Origin: Candidatus Gastranaerophilales bacterium
GTDB lineage: Bacteria; Cyanobacteriota; Vampirovibrionia; Gastranaerophilales; Gastranaerophilaceae
Reading direction: 5' to 3'
Assembly: GCA_900752845.1 (NCBI GenBank)
Contig: CAADWU010000151.1
Span: 1-27,453 of the forward strand
Length of the DNA stretch: 27,453 bases
The translations under genes were made by a program, and so were the position numbers. Of this stretch, positions 1 to 8,295 are shown piece by piece; within the stretch, counting starts at the first letter, position 1, and every line of letters starts with the position of its first letter. The notes under the pieces are model-generated. The model was not told the DNA's origin. It worked only from the letters and a program-made list of their open reading frames with translations, and made no database searches.

Positions 1-153
1 AAGAAATTCAGCATTGATTTCCGTAAAAAGTACGCAGTGACACTTGATAAGTACGTTTCATTAAAGTATCTTTCTGAAACTAATACAGGTTTTAAGCTGT
101 CTGACAGAGGAATACTCATAAGCAACCTTATTTTATCGGAGTTTTTGGAATAA
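1..153 (+). CDS. hemW: HemW-like radical SAM protein, C-terminal end (partial)
   Basis: The window opens inside a reading frame that runs 50 codons to a TAA at 151-153. The visible tail contains TGFKLSDRGILISNLILSEF, the usual C-terminus of the oxygen-independent coproporphyrinogen III oxidase-like family (HemW), in which a short helix closes the C-terminal domain. The catalytic CxxxCxxC core would lie upstream of the window, so it cannot be checked. HemW proteins are described as haem-chaperone radical SAM enzymes; whether this copy acts on haem or porphyrin cannot be decided from the tail. A strong hairpin terminator follows immediately, so this is the last gene of its transcript. Confidence 0.7.
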   Translation, partial: KKFSIDFRKKYAVTLDKYVSLKYLSETNTGFKLSDRGILISNLILSEFLE

Positions 154-154
154 A

Positions 155-179
155 AAAGCTCGCATGATATGCGAGCTTT
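155..179. terminator. bidirectional intrinsic terminator between hemW-like gene and the repeat-tail gene
   Basis: An 11-bp perfect stem (155-165 with 169-179) with a 3-nt loop is followed by a T-rich stretch on the plus strand and by a T run on the minus strand. It sits between two convergent genes and could serve both. Confidence 0.8.
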
Positions 180-198
180 AATTATTTTATTTTTTATT

Positions 199-894
199 TT
201 ATTTCTTGTCTTCTTCTTTTTTAGGACCTTCGGTTCCTTCTTCTTTTTTAGGACCTTCAGTTCCTTCTTCTTTTTTAGGACCTTCAGTTCCTTCTTCTTT
301 TTTAGGGCCTTCAGTTCCTTCTTCTTTCTTAGGACCTTCAGTTTTTTCTTCTTTCTTAGGACCTTCAGTTCCTTCTTCTTTTTTAGGACCTTCAGTTTTT
401 TCTTCTTTTTTAGGGCCTTCAGTTCCTTCATTTTTCTTAACCTCAGGTTCAGCCGGTTTTTTAGCCTCAGTTTCTACAGGTTTGTTAGGTTCAGGAGTAT
501 CGCCTTTTGCTTTTAAATCTGCTGCATCATCTGCTTTTTTACCTCTAATTTTACTCCATAGATTGTCTGCACTTTCACCAATGCTTACGAAGAAGTTTTT
601 AACTTTACCCATAAAGCCGATGTTGCCTGCTTCATCAGGAATAGCCTTAGCTAATTTGCCTTTACCTACTGCAATACCAAGAGCAATGTAAGCAGCTGCC
701 GCTAATCCGACAATTGTTCCGATAATAGCAGGAGCTTTACTTTTCTTTTTAGGTGCTGCACCTTCTTTTTCAAAAGAATCTGCCTGAGCTTCAGCTTGAG
801 GTGCTGCAGCTGTTGTATATTTACCCGGTGAATTTATTAACTCTTGTGCGTTAACATCACCTCGAAAACTTACACTGGAAACAGAATTAATCAT
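199..894 (-). CDS. single-pass membrane protein with 9-residue tandem repeat tail
   Basis: This 231-aa protein is not recognised as a named family. The N-terminus has the short motif VSFRG at residues 8-12, which resembles ISFTG in the gene at 22317. A KKKSK stretch precedes one hydrophobic segment at about residues 54-78 (Ala/Ile/Gly-rich), so a single membrane span is likely. The C-terminal third is lysine/glutamate-rich and ends in eight near-identical copies of a nine-residue unit (TEGPKKEEG, with K/G variation at the last position). The start is supported by AAAGGAGG at 903-910, an ideal ribosome site about 8 bases upstream of ATG. The repeat tail is probably disordered and highly charged. 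No function can be assigned. Confidence 0.8.
   Translation of the reverse strand: MINSVSSVSFRGDVNAQELINSPGKYTTAAAPQAEAQADSFEKEGAAPKKKSKAPAIIGTIVGLAAAAYIALGIAVGKGKLAKAIPDEAGNIGFMGKVKNFFVSIGESADNLWSKIRGKKADDAADLKAKGDTPEPNKPVETEAKKPAEPEVKKNEGTEGPKKEEKTEGPKKEEGTEGPKKEEKTEGPKKEEGTEGPKKEEGTEGPKKEEGTEGPKKEEGTEGPKKEEDKK
219..434. repeat. 27-bp tandem repeat, eight copies, inside a coding region
   Basis: Eight consecutive 27-bp units, each containing AGGACCTTCAG or AGGGCCTTCAG on the plus strand, encode the nine-residue repeats of the minus-strand gene. Units differ at a few positions (A/G in the GG[A/G]CC part and CCTT versus TTTT), so the array is not entirely freshly made. Because the unit length is divisible by three, gain or loss of copies changes protein length without shifting the frame. 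Repetition also leaves the opposite strand free of stops, which creates false reading frames there. Confidence 0.9.
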
Positions 895-990
895 GGAATA
901 AACCTCCTTTATCTACACACATTTTTATCTAATTCGTACCGATATAAAACGACTGATAAATTAATTTTGACTAAAAAAAGTTGCATTTAC

Positions 991-1009
991 AATATTTGTT
1001 ACAAATATT
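991..1009. promoter_or_regulatory. perfect dyad, possible operator upstream of the 1054-aa gene
   Basis: The arms AATATTTG and CAAATATT are separated by TTA, giving a 19-bp dyad in the 181-bp divergent spacer between the repeat-tail gene and the large acidic gene. A TTGACT hexamer lies at 967-972, but no -10 at good spacing was found. An operator role is inferred only from symmetry and position. Confidence 0.35.
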
Positions 1010-1075
1010 TACACAAAAATTGGAATATTTTTTTTCGAAGTGTCATCTTATATGGTATAGAAGGAGAGAATAAAC

Positions 1076-4000
1076 ATGGGTTTTGAACAAGATACTTTAA
1101 TTTATGTAGAACAGGAAGACAAATCACAAGCGAGTGCTGCTGCAAGAGGATTTGCACAAAAAAATATACAAAACAGAGCTTATATTAATACTTTAGGCGC
1201 AAGACTTGCAATGAAATATCTTGCATCAGAAGATATTAACATTTCAAATATTTATAACATTCACTCAATCAAAAAAATTCTTGAAGAAATAGATGTTTCT
1301 GACGTTATGCTTCCTAATATTCATATTGATGTAAGAGTAGTATTTGATGAAAATGTTATATTTATACCTAAATCTCATTTTGAATACAACCTTGTTCCCG
1401 ATATTTATCTTGTTTTCCACCTTGCTAAAGACATTTCCCATGTTAAATTTTTAGGCTTCTTTGAACCTAAATTAATAAATAAAAATAATTCAAACAGCGA
1501 CTATTATTTCATTGAAAAAGAAAAATTAAGTCCTGCTGTTGATTTGAAAAAATATATAGAAAACTTCAACGGTTCCTATCAGGAAAATGTTACAGAAGAT
1601 GATATTGTAAATTCGGAAAGAATTATTATTGCAATGTCTGATAATGATATTACAGACAATGACAAAAAGTATTTAATTCAACAGTTGACAAAGAGCGCTG
1701 AGCTTAGAGATAAATTTATTGAATATGAAAACTTTGAAAATTTGTCATATCAGGCAATGACAGATCCGATGATAGAAAGAAAATCATTACCGACAGAACA
1801 GGATTCGGTATTACTTGATGACATTTCTGACCTGGAAACTATAGAATCTCCTGCTGATGAATTTGAAGAAGCTGATGATTTAACCGAGCTTACAGAAGAA
1901 GAAAATATTGAAGAAATTGAGCAATCAGAAGATGTTCTTGAACCGTTAGAAGAAGAACAGCCTGAAACTCCTGTAACTGATGAACTATCAATTTCTGATG
2001 ACTTTGCAGATTTAGGACTTGAACCTATAGATGATTTTTCAGACATATCATTAGATGATGAAAAAATACAAACTGAAGAATTCACAACAGATAATGATGC
2101 TGCAGAAGGTTTTCTTGACACTGCTGCAGAGCTTGGGAAAGCAGCAGCATTAGGAGCCGGAACAGCAGCACTTACAGCAGGTGCAGCAGCAGCGGCGGAA
2201 GGTATTGCCGCTGCAGAAGGCACTGTTGAGGCAATTGAAACTGGTGCGCAAGCAATAAATACAGGTATGGAAATTATAGATAAAGGTTTGGAAATTGCTG
2301 ATGATTTAATCAGTAATGATATTTCAATGTCTGAACCTTTGTCACTGGATGATGTTGATACTTCTATGCTTGATAACATCGATTATCAGGAAGAAGAAAT
2401 TGAAAATGAAACTATTTCATTAAATGATGTTGAAGTTCCCGTTGAAACAGAACATACAGATTTTATTGACAAAATAGACAATAAAATATCATTAGATGAC
2501 ATTAAACTTGAACCTTTGAATGCAGAACCGGAAAATTTAAACATTGAAGAAGAAACTATATCCTTGAAAGATGTTGACACTACAGATATGGAAATTGCTG
2601 ATGAAGAATTTCAGGAAGAAACAATTTCACTCGATAATGTAGATACAAGTTCTTCAAGTTTGGAAACACTTGAAACTGATTTTGAAGAAAATATAATATC
2701 TTTTGATAATGTTGATGAACCATTAAGTTCAGCAGATGATGATTTTATGGATGATGTAATGTCATTTGATGATGTGGAAGAACCTGAACAACAGGATGAA
2801 AATTCTTTTGATGAGATTGAAGATAACAGTATTTCTTTTGAGGAAGCTGATGAAGATATTACAACCGAACCTTTAGACAATAATGAAGTTGAAGAAGAAC
2901 TGCCTTCAGAAGATATTGAAAATGTTGTTTCAGAGCCTCTAGATATGCAACAAATGGTTAGCGATGAGATTATTGATGATAAAATTGAACTCAAGGAAGA
3001 AGACGAAAATTCTAACTCTGATGCTTTCGGAAAAAACTTATTAAATAATCTTTCACCTGAAAATTTAGATAATATTTCAATTGACGATTTAGGATTAAGC
3101 GATGATTTACCTTCAGATATTTCTGATGATATTTCTTCTTCTGATTTATTATCCCAAATTGATGATTTATTAAATTCTGACACTGGTAAACCTGTATCAG
3201 ATGAAATAGAAGAAAGCATTCAGCCTGAAGTTTCAAATGCAATTGATGAGGAGCTTCCTTCAATTGAAGAATCATTGTTGGATACAGAGATTATACCTGA
3301 TGAAATTCCTCAAGAGCAAGAAACTTCACCTGCTATTGATGAGCTTATCGAATCCGATTCGGACGACGAAATGCCAGATACTGCAATAGATGAACTTTTA
3401 AACTTTGAAGATGAAGAAGAACAAAATGATGAAGATAAACTGGGTGTTTTATTTAATGACACAGATACAGGAACAGAAAATGAACCGCCTGTCAGTATGG
3501 GTGAATTAAACGAACTTGATGAAAACTCTGAAATTCCTGAAACACCTGTTGTACCCGGGGCTGCATTATATAACAAACCGCAATTAAATAAAAAAGTAAT
3601 AATTGTCGCAGCAGCACTTGTTACTGTAATAGCTGCAGCATCTGCAGTAATGCTTTTGAAACCTAAAGGCGACAGCTCCGCTGATATTGAACCGTTATCA
3701 AAATCAGCAGAAACTGAAGTTGTTGACGGTCTTTCATCTCCTTCAAACGTTGAATCAACCATAGCAACTAATGTTCCTGAATTGGAAAAAATTCCTGTAC
3801 AGGAGGCTCCAAAACCAAAAGCCGTTCAAACAGCTCAGCCTGCAAAAGAATTAAAAAGTGCAGCACCTGTAAGACAAAAACCTGTTTCATCAGAATCGTA
3901 TTTGACAGTTAACAGATTAGTTTGGGATGTTCCTGATGCACTTTCTTACAGTCCGAAAATGCAAAATTACCTGAGAACAGCCGGAAAAAGTATAAAACTT

Positions 4001-4240
4001 TCTCTGTCAGCTGATTTGCTCCTTGCTACAGAATACGCTTATACAAATCAGGTTAAGGTAAATATTAAATTAAGTAAAGACGGCACTGTACAAGAGGCAA
4101 AAGTCGCTTCCGGCAGCGGTTCTGACCAGATTGATAAAATTGTGTTACAATCTGTTAAAGATACGTTAAATGTCGTGAAACCGCCTAGCAGTGAGATAAA
4201 GACGCCTGATTTCAATCTGAGTCTTATCATATACTTTTAA
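1076..4240 (+). CDS. large acidic transmembrane protein, DUF1822-like N-terminus and TonB-like C-terminus
   Basis: This 1054-aa protein has four visible parts. Residues 1-200 are globular and follow the layout of the cyanobacterial DUF1822 family: an N-terminal NTLGARLAMKYL-type helix, then short strands such as DVRVVFDENVIFIP and VKFLGFF; this match is from memory. Residues about 230-840 are extremely acidic and contain an Ala/Gly-rich stretch near 349-412 and about nine degenerate copies of a motif like ISLDDVD. A single hydrophobic span lies at about 840-862. The tail, from about 940, resembles the TonB C-terminal fold (VKVNIKLSKDGTVQEAKV, then a helix and a KPP turn), so it would lie outside the cytoplasm with the acidic domain inside. 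The start has AAGGAG at 1061-1066. The next gene, an ECF-like sigma factor, suggests a signalling partner. The function is not established. Confidence 0.8.
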   Translation: MGFEQDTLIYVEQEDKSQASAAARGFAQKNIQNRAYINTLGARLAMKYLASEDINISNIYNIHSIKKILEEIDVSDVMLPNIHIDVRVVFDENVIFIPKSHFEYNLVPDIYLVFHLAKDISHVKFLGFFEPKLINKNNSNSDYYFIEKEKLSPAVDLKKYIENFNGSYQENVTEDDIVNSERIIIAMSDNDITDNDKKYLIQQLTKSAELRDKFIEYENFENLSYQAMTDPMIERKSLPTEQDSVLLDDISDLETIESPADEFEEADDLTELTEEENIEEIEQSEDVLEPLEEEQPETPVTDELSISDDFADLGLEPIDDFSDISLDDEKIQTEEFTTDNDAAEGFLDTAAELGKAAALGAGTAALTAGAAAAAEGIAAAEGTVEAIETGAQAINTGMEIIDKGLEIADDLISNDISMSEPLSLDDVDTSMLDNIDYQEEEIENETISLNDVEVPVETEHTDFIDKIDNKISLDDIKLEPLNAEPENLNIEEETISLKDVDTTDMEIADEEFQEETISLDNVDTSSSSLETLETDFEENIISFDNVDEPLSSADDDFMDDVMSFDDVEEPEQQDENSFDEIEDNSISFEEADEDITTEPLDNNEVEEELPSEDIENVVSEPLDMQQMVSDEIIDDKIELKEEDENSNSDAFGKNLLNNLSPENLDNISIDDLGLSDDLPSDISDDISSSDLLSQIDDLLNSDTGKPVSDEIEESIQPEVSNAIDEELPSIEESLLDTEIIPDEIPQEQETSPAIDELIESDSDDEMPDTAIDELLNFEDEEEQNDEDKLGVLFNDTDTGTENEPPVSMGELNELDENSEIPETPVVPGAALYNKPQLNKKVIIVAAALVTVIAAASAVMLLKPKGDSSADIEPLSKSAETEVVDGLSSPSNVESTIATNVPELEKIPVQEAPKPKAVQTAQPAKELKSAAPVRQKPVSSESYLTVNRLVWDVPDALSYSPKMQNYLRTAGKSIKLSLSADLLLATEYAYTNQVKVNIKLSKDGTVQEAKVASGSGSDQIDKIVLQSVKDTLNVVKPPSSEIKTPDFNLSLIIYF

Positions 4241-4252
4241 TTATGCTATAAT
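4224..4252 (+). promoter_or_regulatory. extended -10 promoter before the sigma factor gene
   Basis: TTATCA at 4224-4229 and TATAAT at 4247-4252 are 17 bp apart, and TGC directly precedes the -10 (extended -10). It overlaps the end of the upstream gene. The predicted transcript would begin about 4259, leaving a short leader before the GTG at 4278. It would allow the sigma factor and the zinc-ribbon gene to be expressed separately from the large acidic gene. Confidence 0.6.
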
Positions 4253-4277
4253 GTGGTAGGAACAAGGAAACTAATAA

Positions 4278-4847
4278 GTGGAATTAGCTCAAGACAAAAT
4301 AGATTTAATAGAAAAAATCATAAAAAATGACCGGAAATTCGCTAACAACGAAGATTTGTACGATGACTTTTTTAATGAAACCTGCAAACGTTCTTTTCTT
4401 ATTGTTAAGACTGTGAGTTCTGATGCAACTTTAGAAGCTTACCTTAAAAAGATTGCAACAACATCTATTCTTAATGTATTAAAGAACGAAGGCAGATTGA
4501 GAAGAACAAAAAGCGGTTATATGTCTACTAAAGAAGTGCCGCTTGAGTCTGCCGTTCAAACGAGTTTGCCTGATTTTTCGACAATCGAGGTTACATACGA
4601 GCCTGTTGCCCTTGAAGATACACCGGAAGATCTTGTTATAAAAAAAGAAATTTTACAAAGAGTTGTTGACACAGTTTACGCTATTGACGAAAATGAGCCG
4701 GAAAAAGATTACTTAAGATTATATGACCTTCGATACGAGAAAGGCATGACGCAAACTGAAATTGCAGAAGAACTTAATTTATCTCAATCCGAAGTTTCTA
4801 AAAGATTATTCAAACTAATGGATAAAGTAAAACAAGCGTTTAACTAG
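4278..4847 (+). CDS. ECF-like sigma-70 family factor
   Basis: This 189-aa protein has the two-domain layout of an extracytoplasmic-function sigma factor. Residues about 20-80 resemble region 2 (an acidic, aromatic helix, then LEAYLKKIATTSILNVLKN, like the usual FRAYLYxIARNxALDxLR). Residues about 135-187 form region 4 with a clear helix-turn-helix, GMTQTEIAEELNLSQSEVSK. It would direct RNA polymerase to a particular promoter set. The start is a GTG at 4278 with AAGGA nine bases upstream; no better ATG lies nearby. The gene follows the transmembrane protein by 37 bp and precedes the zinc-ribbon protein by 11 bp. No classical anti-sigma factor is adjacent, so the large membrane protein or the P-loop protein could control it; that is inference. 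Confidence 0.75.
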   Translation: MELAQDKIDLIEKIIKNDRKFANNEDLYDDFFNETCKRSFLIVKTVSSDATLEAYLKKIATTSILNVLKNEGRLRRTKSGYMSTKEVPLESAVQTSLPDFSTIEVTYEPVALEDTPEDLVIKKEILQRVVDTVYAIDENEPEKDYLRLYDLRYEKGMTQTEIAEELNLSQSEVSKRLFKLMDKVKQAFN

Positions 4848-4858
4848 GATTTTTAACA

Positions 4859-7822
4859 ATGAAATGTCCGATATGTAAAAAAACAATTCCTGACAATACG
4901 CTTAAATGCCCTTATTGTAAGGCTCGAACCGGTTTATTATGTAAAAACTGCAATACGGTTAACTCTGTATTTGATTTTACGTGCAAAAAATGCGGAAAAG
5001 AAATTTTGAAACTTTGCCCTAATTGCAGCAGCGTAAATTTTCCTGATGCCGAAAAATGCCGCAAATGCGGTTATTTATTTATTCAGCCTCAAACACAACA
5101 AGAAAATGATGATATAAAAATCGAATATCCTGCTAATTTAATATCGCAGCAAAGTGCAAAAAATATATTAATTAAAGGAATTTTGTCAAACGAGAAAAAA
5201 ATATTTTCATTAAGCGGTGAAAAAGGTATAGGCAAAAGTCTTGTGCTCAAAGCAATTATGCATGATTTGAAACCTCGTAACTTTTCCTGGCTTTACGGCA
5301 AATGCACACCGATTACTCAGTTAACCCCGGGCGGTTTAATTCAGGATATAATTTTGAATATTTTTGAGCTTCCTAATTTTTGTCTTAATAACTTACAATT
5401 CAAAAAAGATGCTTCAAAATATTTTAAAAACGAATTTCCTGAATTAAATAATGACGAAGTTTTTGACCTTATTAATTTTTTGTATCCTCATAATGAAGGA
5501 ACTTTTGAAGAAATTGTATCAGGAAAAAATAAAACTTTTGCATTCCTGAATAAAATATTTGATAAAATAACAGGCTCTAATAAATTTATTTTTGTCGTTG
5601 ACAACTTTGATTTCATCGACGGATTTTCTTATGAATTTTTAAACAGATACATAAAAAAAGAAAATGTCTGGAATGACTTAAAATTTTTATTAATTTATAA
5701 CGAGCCTAAGCCTGCAAAAGGATATTTTTATTTTCCTGCGAACAGTGACGAAAACATTTATCTTGATGTAGGTATAGCCCCTCTGGAATTTAAGCAGATA
5801 TCAACTCTGGTCGAGCAGAAAGTTAAAAAAATTGAAGGTTTTCCTGAACTGAATAAATATGAGCTGCAAGAAATATATAAAATAAGCAAAGGCAATCCGT
5901 CCTACATAAACCACGCTTTGAACTTATGTTTTGACTGCCAGCTTAGCGACCAGACATTTGAACTTTCAAAAAGCTTTAAAGGTGTGCTTGAATACAGGCT
6001 TGCACTTCTGGCACATATTAATCCGCCGGCTTACGATGTATTGCTGGGTTCTGCAATAATCGGCGACAGGATTAACATGAACCTTATAAAAGAAATTTTT
6101 GGAATAAATGATTCAACATTTAGAGATATAATGATTTATCTGAAAAAAATGGATTATATCACTCCGATAAATGAAATTTTCTGTGAATTCAGTTCTCTGC
6201 TTTTGTGGGAAACTATTATTTCTACGGCTAAAAACGACGTTAATTTTATCAAAATTAACAAAAAAATATTTAATCATTTAACTAATTTTACATTAAATTC
6301 CAATTCAGTGCTCGGAATAATTGCACAAAACTTAAAACAACCTGAGCTGGCACTTGATATTTGGACTAAGATTACAAGACATGCTTCATACGTTGGTGAC
6401 TTAAACCTTTATGCAATTTCACAAAAACAATGCCTTGCACTGATTAATGAACTTGATGAAGCAGAAACCTTAAAAATCCGCTATAACATTTCAGAACGTC
6501 TTGGAAAACTATTAGCTAACTCAAATCCTGTTGATGCAATAGAATATCTTCCCGATGCAATTTCAAATGCACAGGCAATAGGCGACACACCGAGAGAAAT
6601 CGAACTTCTTGCATATCTTGCTTCATGCTGTAGAAAAACTGGCAACTATTACGGGGAAGTAGAATGCGTTGATACCGTTTTAGAAAAAGTTAACCCTGAA
6701 AATAAACTGGAAACAGCATTATTAAAAACAACAAAACTAAATGCATTATTAAACATCGGTAACTGCGGCCAAATTATTAATATGATTGATACAGAGATAA
6801 TGCCAGCACTGGATGAATATTTTGCAAAGAACAATAATCCAAATGATACTAAACTGCAATTTATGTATGAAGTATGGTTAAAAACATATCTTGTCCTTGC
6901 AAATGCGCTTGTTTTACAGGGAAATGACAGGTCGTTTGAAATCCTTACAATTCTTTTTGACATAATTGACAGAAATAACATTCAGGACGAACTTTTCATA
7001 TGTAAGTGCAAATTAACACTTGCTTTTGCAAATACCGTTAAAGGCGATTTAAAATCATCAGAACAAATGCTTGAAGAAGTTTTAAAATCTTATCGTGAAA
7101 ATGTAATGGATAATGAAACAATTCTGCGCTGGAATTTCATTAACATTATAAATAACTTTATTGTAAAACGTTATGACGGAATGCAAGAAGACCTTTTCCA
7201 AATAGTAACTTTTGCAAATAACAACGGAGATAATTTTACTAAAAATACATTAAAAACTCTGCTGGGTAAAATCTTTAAAGATAACAACAACACAAAACAA
7301 GCACTTGAGATTTATAATGACCAGATAGCATATTTTTCAAAAGAAAAAATGGCACTTGGAGCGTTGTTAACATGGTTTTTAATCGCTGATGCTGCACTTG
7401 TATCAGAAGGTCCTGATAACGCTTTAGAAATCGCATCACAGGCACTTGAAGTTGCCCAAAATCCTAAAATTAACAACTATTATTTTACAATTTTGTTAAA
7501 GATGGTAATTGCAAAATGCTGTCTTACAACATCAGACTTTGAAACAGCAAAAATTCATCTTGAAAGTGCAATACTTCTTGCACGTAAATTTAATTTGAAA
7601 GACCTTCTTTCACGACTGTATTTACTATACGGCAAATATTTTCAGGAAATCGGGCTTATAAAATCTGCCCGCCAGCAAGAATATTTGCAAGGTGCGCAAA
7701 AAATGTATGAAAAAGCAGCAGAAATAATAGCACAAACAAAGAATAAATATGTTTATACAGATTTACAAAAAGCACAAAACGTCTTAAAATCTTTCTGCAA
7801 ACTGAATAGTATTGAAATTTAA
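4859..7822 (+). CDS. zinc-ribbon, P-loop NTPase and TPR-like helical repeat protein (STAND-like)
   Basis: This 987-aa protein begins with three CxxC...CxxC zinc ribbons (cysteines 3/6/17/20, 28/31/42/45 and 53/56/67/70). A nucleotide-binding domain follows with Walker A GEKGIGKS near residues 119-126 and a Walker B-like FIFVVDNFD near 244-252. The remaining ~600 residues are helical and TPR-like (for example ALEIASQALEVAQNP). This order matches STAND-type signalling ATPases such as those fused to cyclases or LuxR regulators, but there is no recognisable output domain, so it may act as a scaffold or ATP-driven switch. The start has AGGA overlapping the upstream stop codon, 11 bp from the sigma factor, indicating co-expression. 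It ends 3 bp before a convergent gene with no obvious terminator. Confidence 0.75.
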   Translation: MKCPICKKTIPDNTLKCPYCKARTGLLCKNCNTVNSVFDFTCKKCGKEILKLCPNCSSVNFPDAEKCRKCGYLFIQPQTQQENDDIKIEYPANLISQQSAKNILIKGILSNEKKIFSLSGEKGIGKSLVLKAIMHDLKPRNFSWLYGKCTPITQLTPGGLIQDIILNIFELPNFCLNNLQFKKDASKYFKNEFPELNNDEVFDLINFLYPHNEGTFEEIVSGKNKTFAFLNKIFDKITGSNKFIFVVDNFDFIDGFSYEFLNRYIKKENVWNDLKFLLIYNEPKPAKGYFYFPANSDENIYLDVGIAPLEFKQISTLVEQKVKKIEGFPELNKYELQEIYKISKGNPSYINHALNLCFDCQLSDQTFELSKSFKGVLEYRLALLAHINPPAYDVLLGSAIIGDRINMNLIKEIFGINDSTFRDIMIYLKKMDYITPINEIFCEFSSLLLWETIISTAKNDVNFIKINKKIFNHLTNFTLNSNSVLGIIAQNLKQPELALDIWTKITRHASYVGDLNLYAISQKQCLALINELDEAETLKIRYNISERLGKLLANSNPVDAIEYLPDAISNAQAIGDTPREIELLAYLASCCRKTGNYYGEVECVDTVLEKVNPENKLETALLKTTKLNALLNIGNCGQIINMIDTEIMPALDEYFAKNNNPNDTKLQFMYEVWLKTYLVLANALVLQGNDRSFEILTILFDIIDRNNIQDELFICKCKLTLAFANTVKGDLKSSEQMLEEVLKSYRENVMDNETILRWNFINIINNFIVKRYDGMQEDLFQIVTFANNNGDNFTKNTLKTLLGKIFKDNNNTKQALEIYNDQIAYFSKEKMALGALLTWFLIADAALVSEGPDNALEIASQALEVAQNPKINNYYFTILLKMVIAKCCLTTSDFETAKIHLESAILLARKFNLKDLLSRLYLLYGKYFQEIGLIKSARQQEYLQGAQKMYEKAAEIIAQTKNKYVYTDLQKAQNVLKSFCKLNSIEI

Positions 7823-7825
7823 TAT

Positions 7826-8050
7826 TTAAATATCAAAAATAAAAAGTTTATAAAGTTCGATATCCAAAGCCTTAGCTATTGCTCCGACAGTTTCGACAGT
7901 GGGCGACTGAACACCACGTTCGATTAAACTTATTGTACTTGAGCTTATGCCTGCTAATTCCGCCAATTGCTCTTGTGAAAGCCCTTTTTTAGTTCTTTCA
8001 ATTTTAAGTTTCATTGCAAATTTATATGTGATACTTTCCACTTTTCTCAT
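7826..8050 (-). CDS. XRE-family helix-turn-helix repressor
   Basis: This 74-aa protein consists almost entirely of a Cro/C1-type HTH domain (residues about 13-68; GLSQEQLAELAGISSSTISL and IERGVQSPTVETVGAIAKAL are diagnostic). It should bind short palindromic operators as a dimer. There is no ribosome site before the ATG at 8048-8050. A -10-like TATACT on this strand (8065 to 8060) would start transcription about three bases before the ATG, so the message may be leaderless. The divergent 55-aa gene and the two AGTATACT palindromes between them suggest auto-regulation of a two-gene switch. Confidence 0.85.
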   Translation of the reverse strand: MRKVESITYKFAMKLKIERTKKGLSQEQLAELAGISSSTISLIERGVQSPTVETVGAIAKALDIELYKLFIFDI

Positions 8051-8059
8051 AATATTAGC

Positions 8060-8067
8060 AGTATACT
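8060..8067. promoter_or_regulatory. palindromic operator candidate, proximal to XRE gene
   Basis: AGTATACT is a perfect palindrome that coincides with the minus-strand -10 hexamer TATACT of the XRE gene; TGGAAA lies 17 bp upstream on that strand (8088 to 8083). The same eight bases recur at 8092-8099. Confidence 0.5.
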
Positions 8068-8069
8068 AC

Positions 8070-8099
8070 TTGACAATCAACTTTTCCAGAGAGTATACT
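8070..8099 (+). promoter_or_regulatory. consensus promoter with embedded palindrome for the 55-aa gene
   Basis: TTGACA at 8070-8075 and TATACT at 8094-8099 are separated by 18 bp. The -10 lies inside the perfect palindrome GAGTATACTC (8091-8100), so a repressor bound there would block polymerase. The start of transcription would be near 8106, about 22 bases before the ATG at 8128. Confidence 0.65.
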
Positions 8100-8127
8100 C
8101 ATAATATAATGAGGAAAGCGAGGGAAA

Positions 8128-8295
8128 ATGTTAGAGGAAAAAGATTTACAGAAAGTGCTGAATATTGTAAAACGTATTCAATTTCAATTGCAATATACTC
8201 TTTCGGATTTATATAAATGCGGTTTAGATACTGCTTCAATAGAAAACATTCTCATATCAAATATTCAAAAAGACAACAAAAAAGCTCCCCGTTAA
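8128..8295 (+). CDS. small protein divergent from XRE repressor, unknown
   Basis: A 55-aa reading frame starts at ATG 8128 (MLEEKDLQKVLNIVKRI...) and ends at TAA 8293-8295. GAGGAAAG at 8111-8118 and AGGG at 8121-8124 offer ribosome sites. It has the composition of a real small soluble helical protein: amphipathic, with a KVLNIVKRIQFQLQYTL helix, a short turn and a lysine-rich end. A consensus promoter lies upstream and a hairpin terminator overlaps its stop codon, so the whole gene is neatly framed. An overlapping frame from ATG 8109 gives an unconvincing basic 35-residue peptide. The family is not recognised. With the divergent XRE gene it could be the regulated partner of a switch or a toxin/antitoxin-like pair, but nothing in the sequence proves either. 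Confidence 0.6.
   Translation: MLEEKDLQKVLNIVKRIQFQLQYTLSDLYKCGLDTASIENILISNIQKDNKKAPR

Noticed and set aside
219..434. CRISPR array
   Set aside because: The 27-bp units follow each other without unique spacers and encode a protein repeat.
169..691. Long plus-strand open frames opposite the repeat-tail gene, Phe/Arg-rich and Ser/Pro-rich
   Set aside because: They come from the 27-bp repeat, which leaves several frames open; the minus frame has a ribosome site, a sensible N-terminus and a membrane span.
1750..3762. Serine-rich minus-strand frames over the acidic gene
   Set aside because: GAA/GAT-rich coding sequence read backwards gives serine-rich frames; no ribosome sites support them.
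7823..7850. Terminator between the 987-aa gene and the XRE gene
   Set aside because: Only a weak AT-rich palindrome is present, without a stable stem.
8109..8216. Alternative 35-aa frame starting at ATG 8109
   Set aside because: It overlaps the 55-aa frame, has an unlikely composition and its ATG lies almost at the predicted transcription start.
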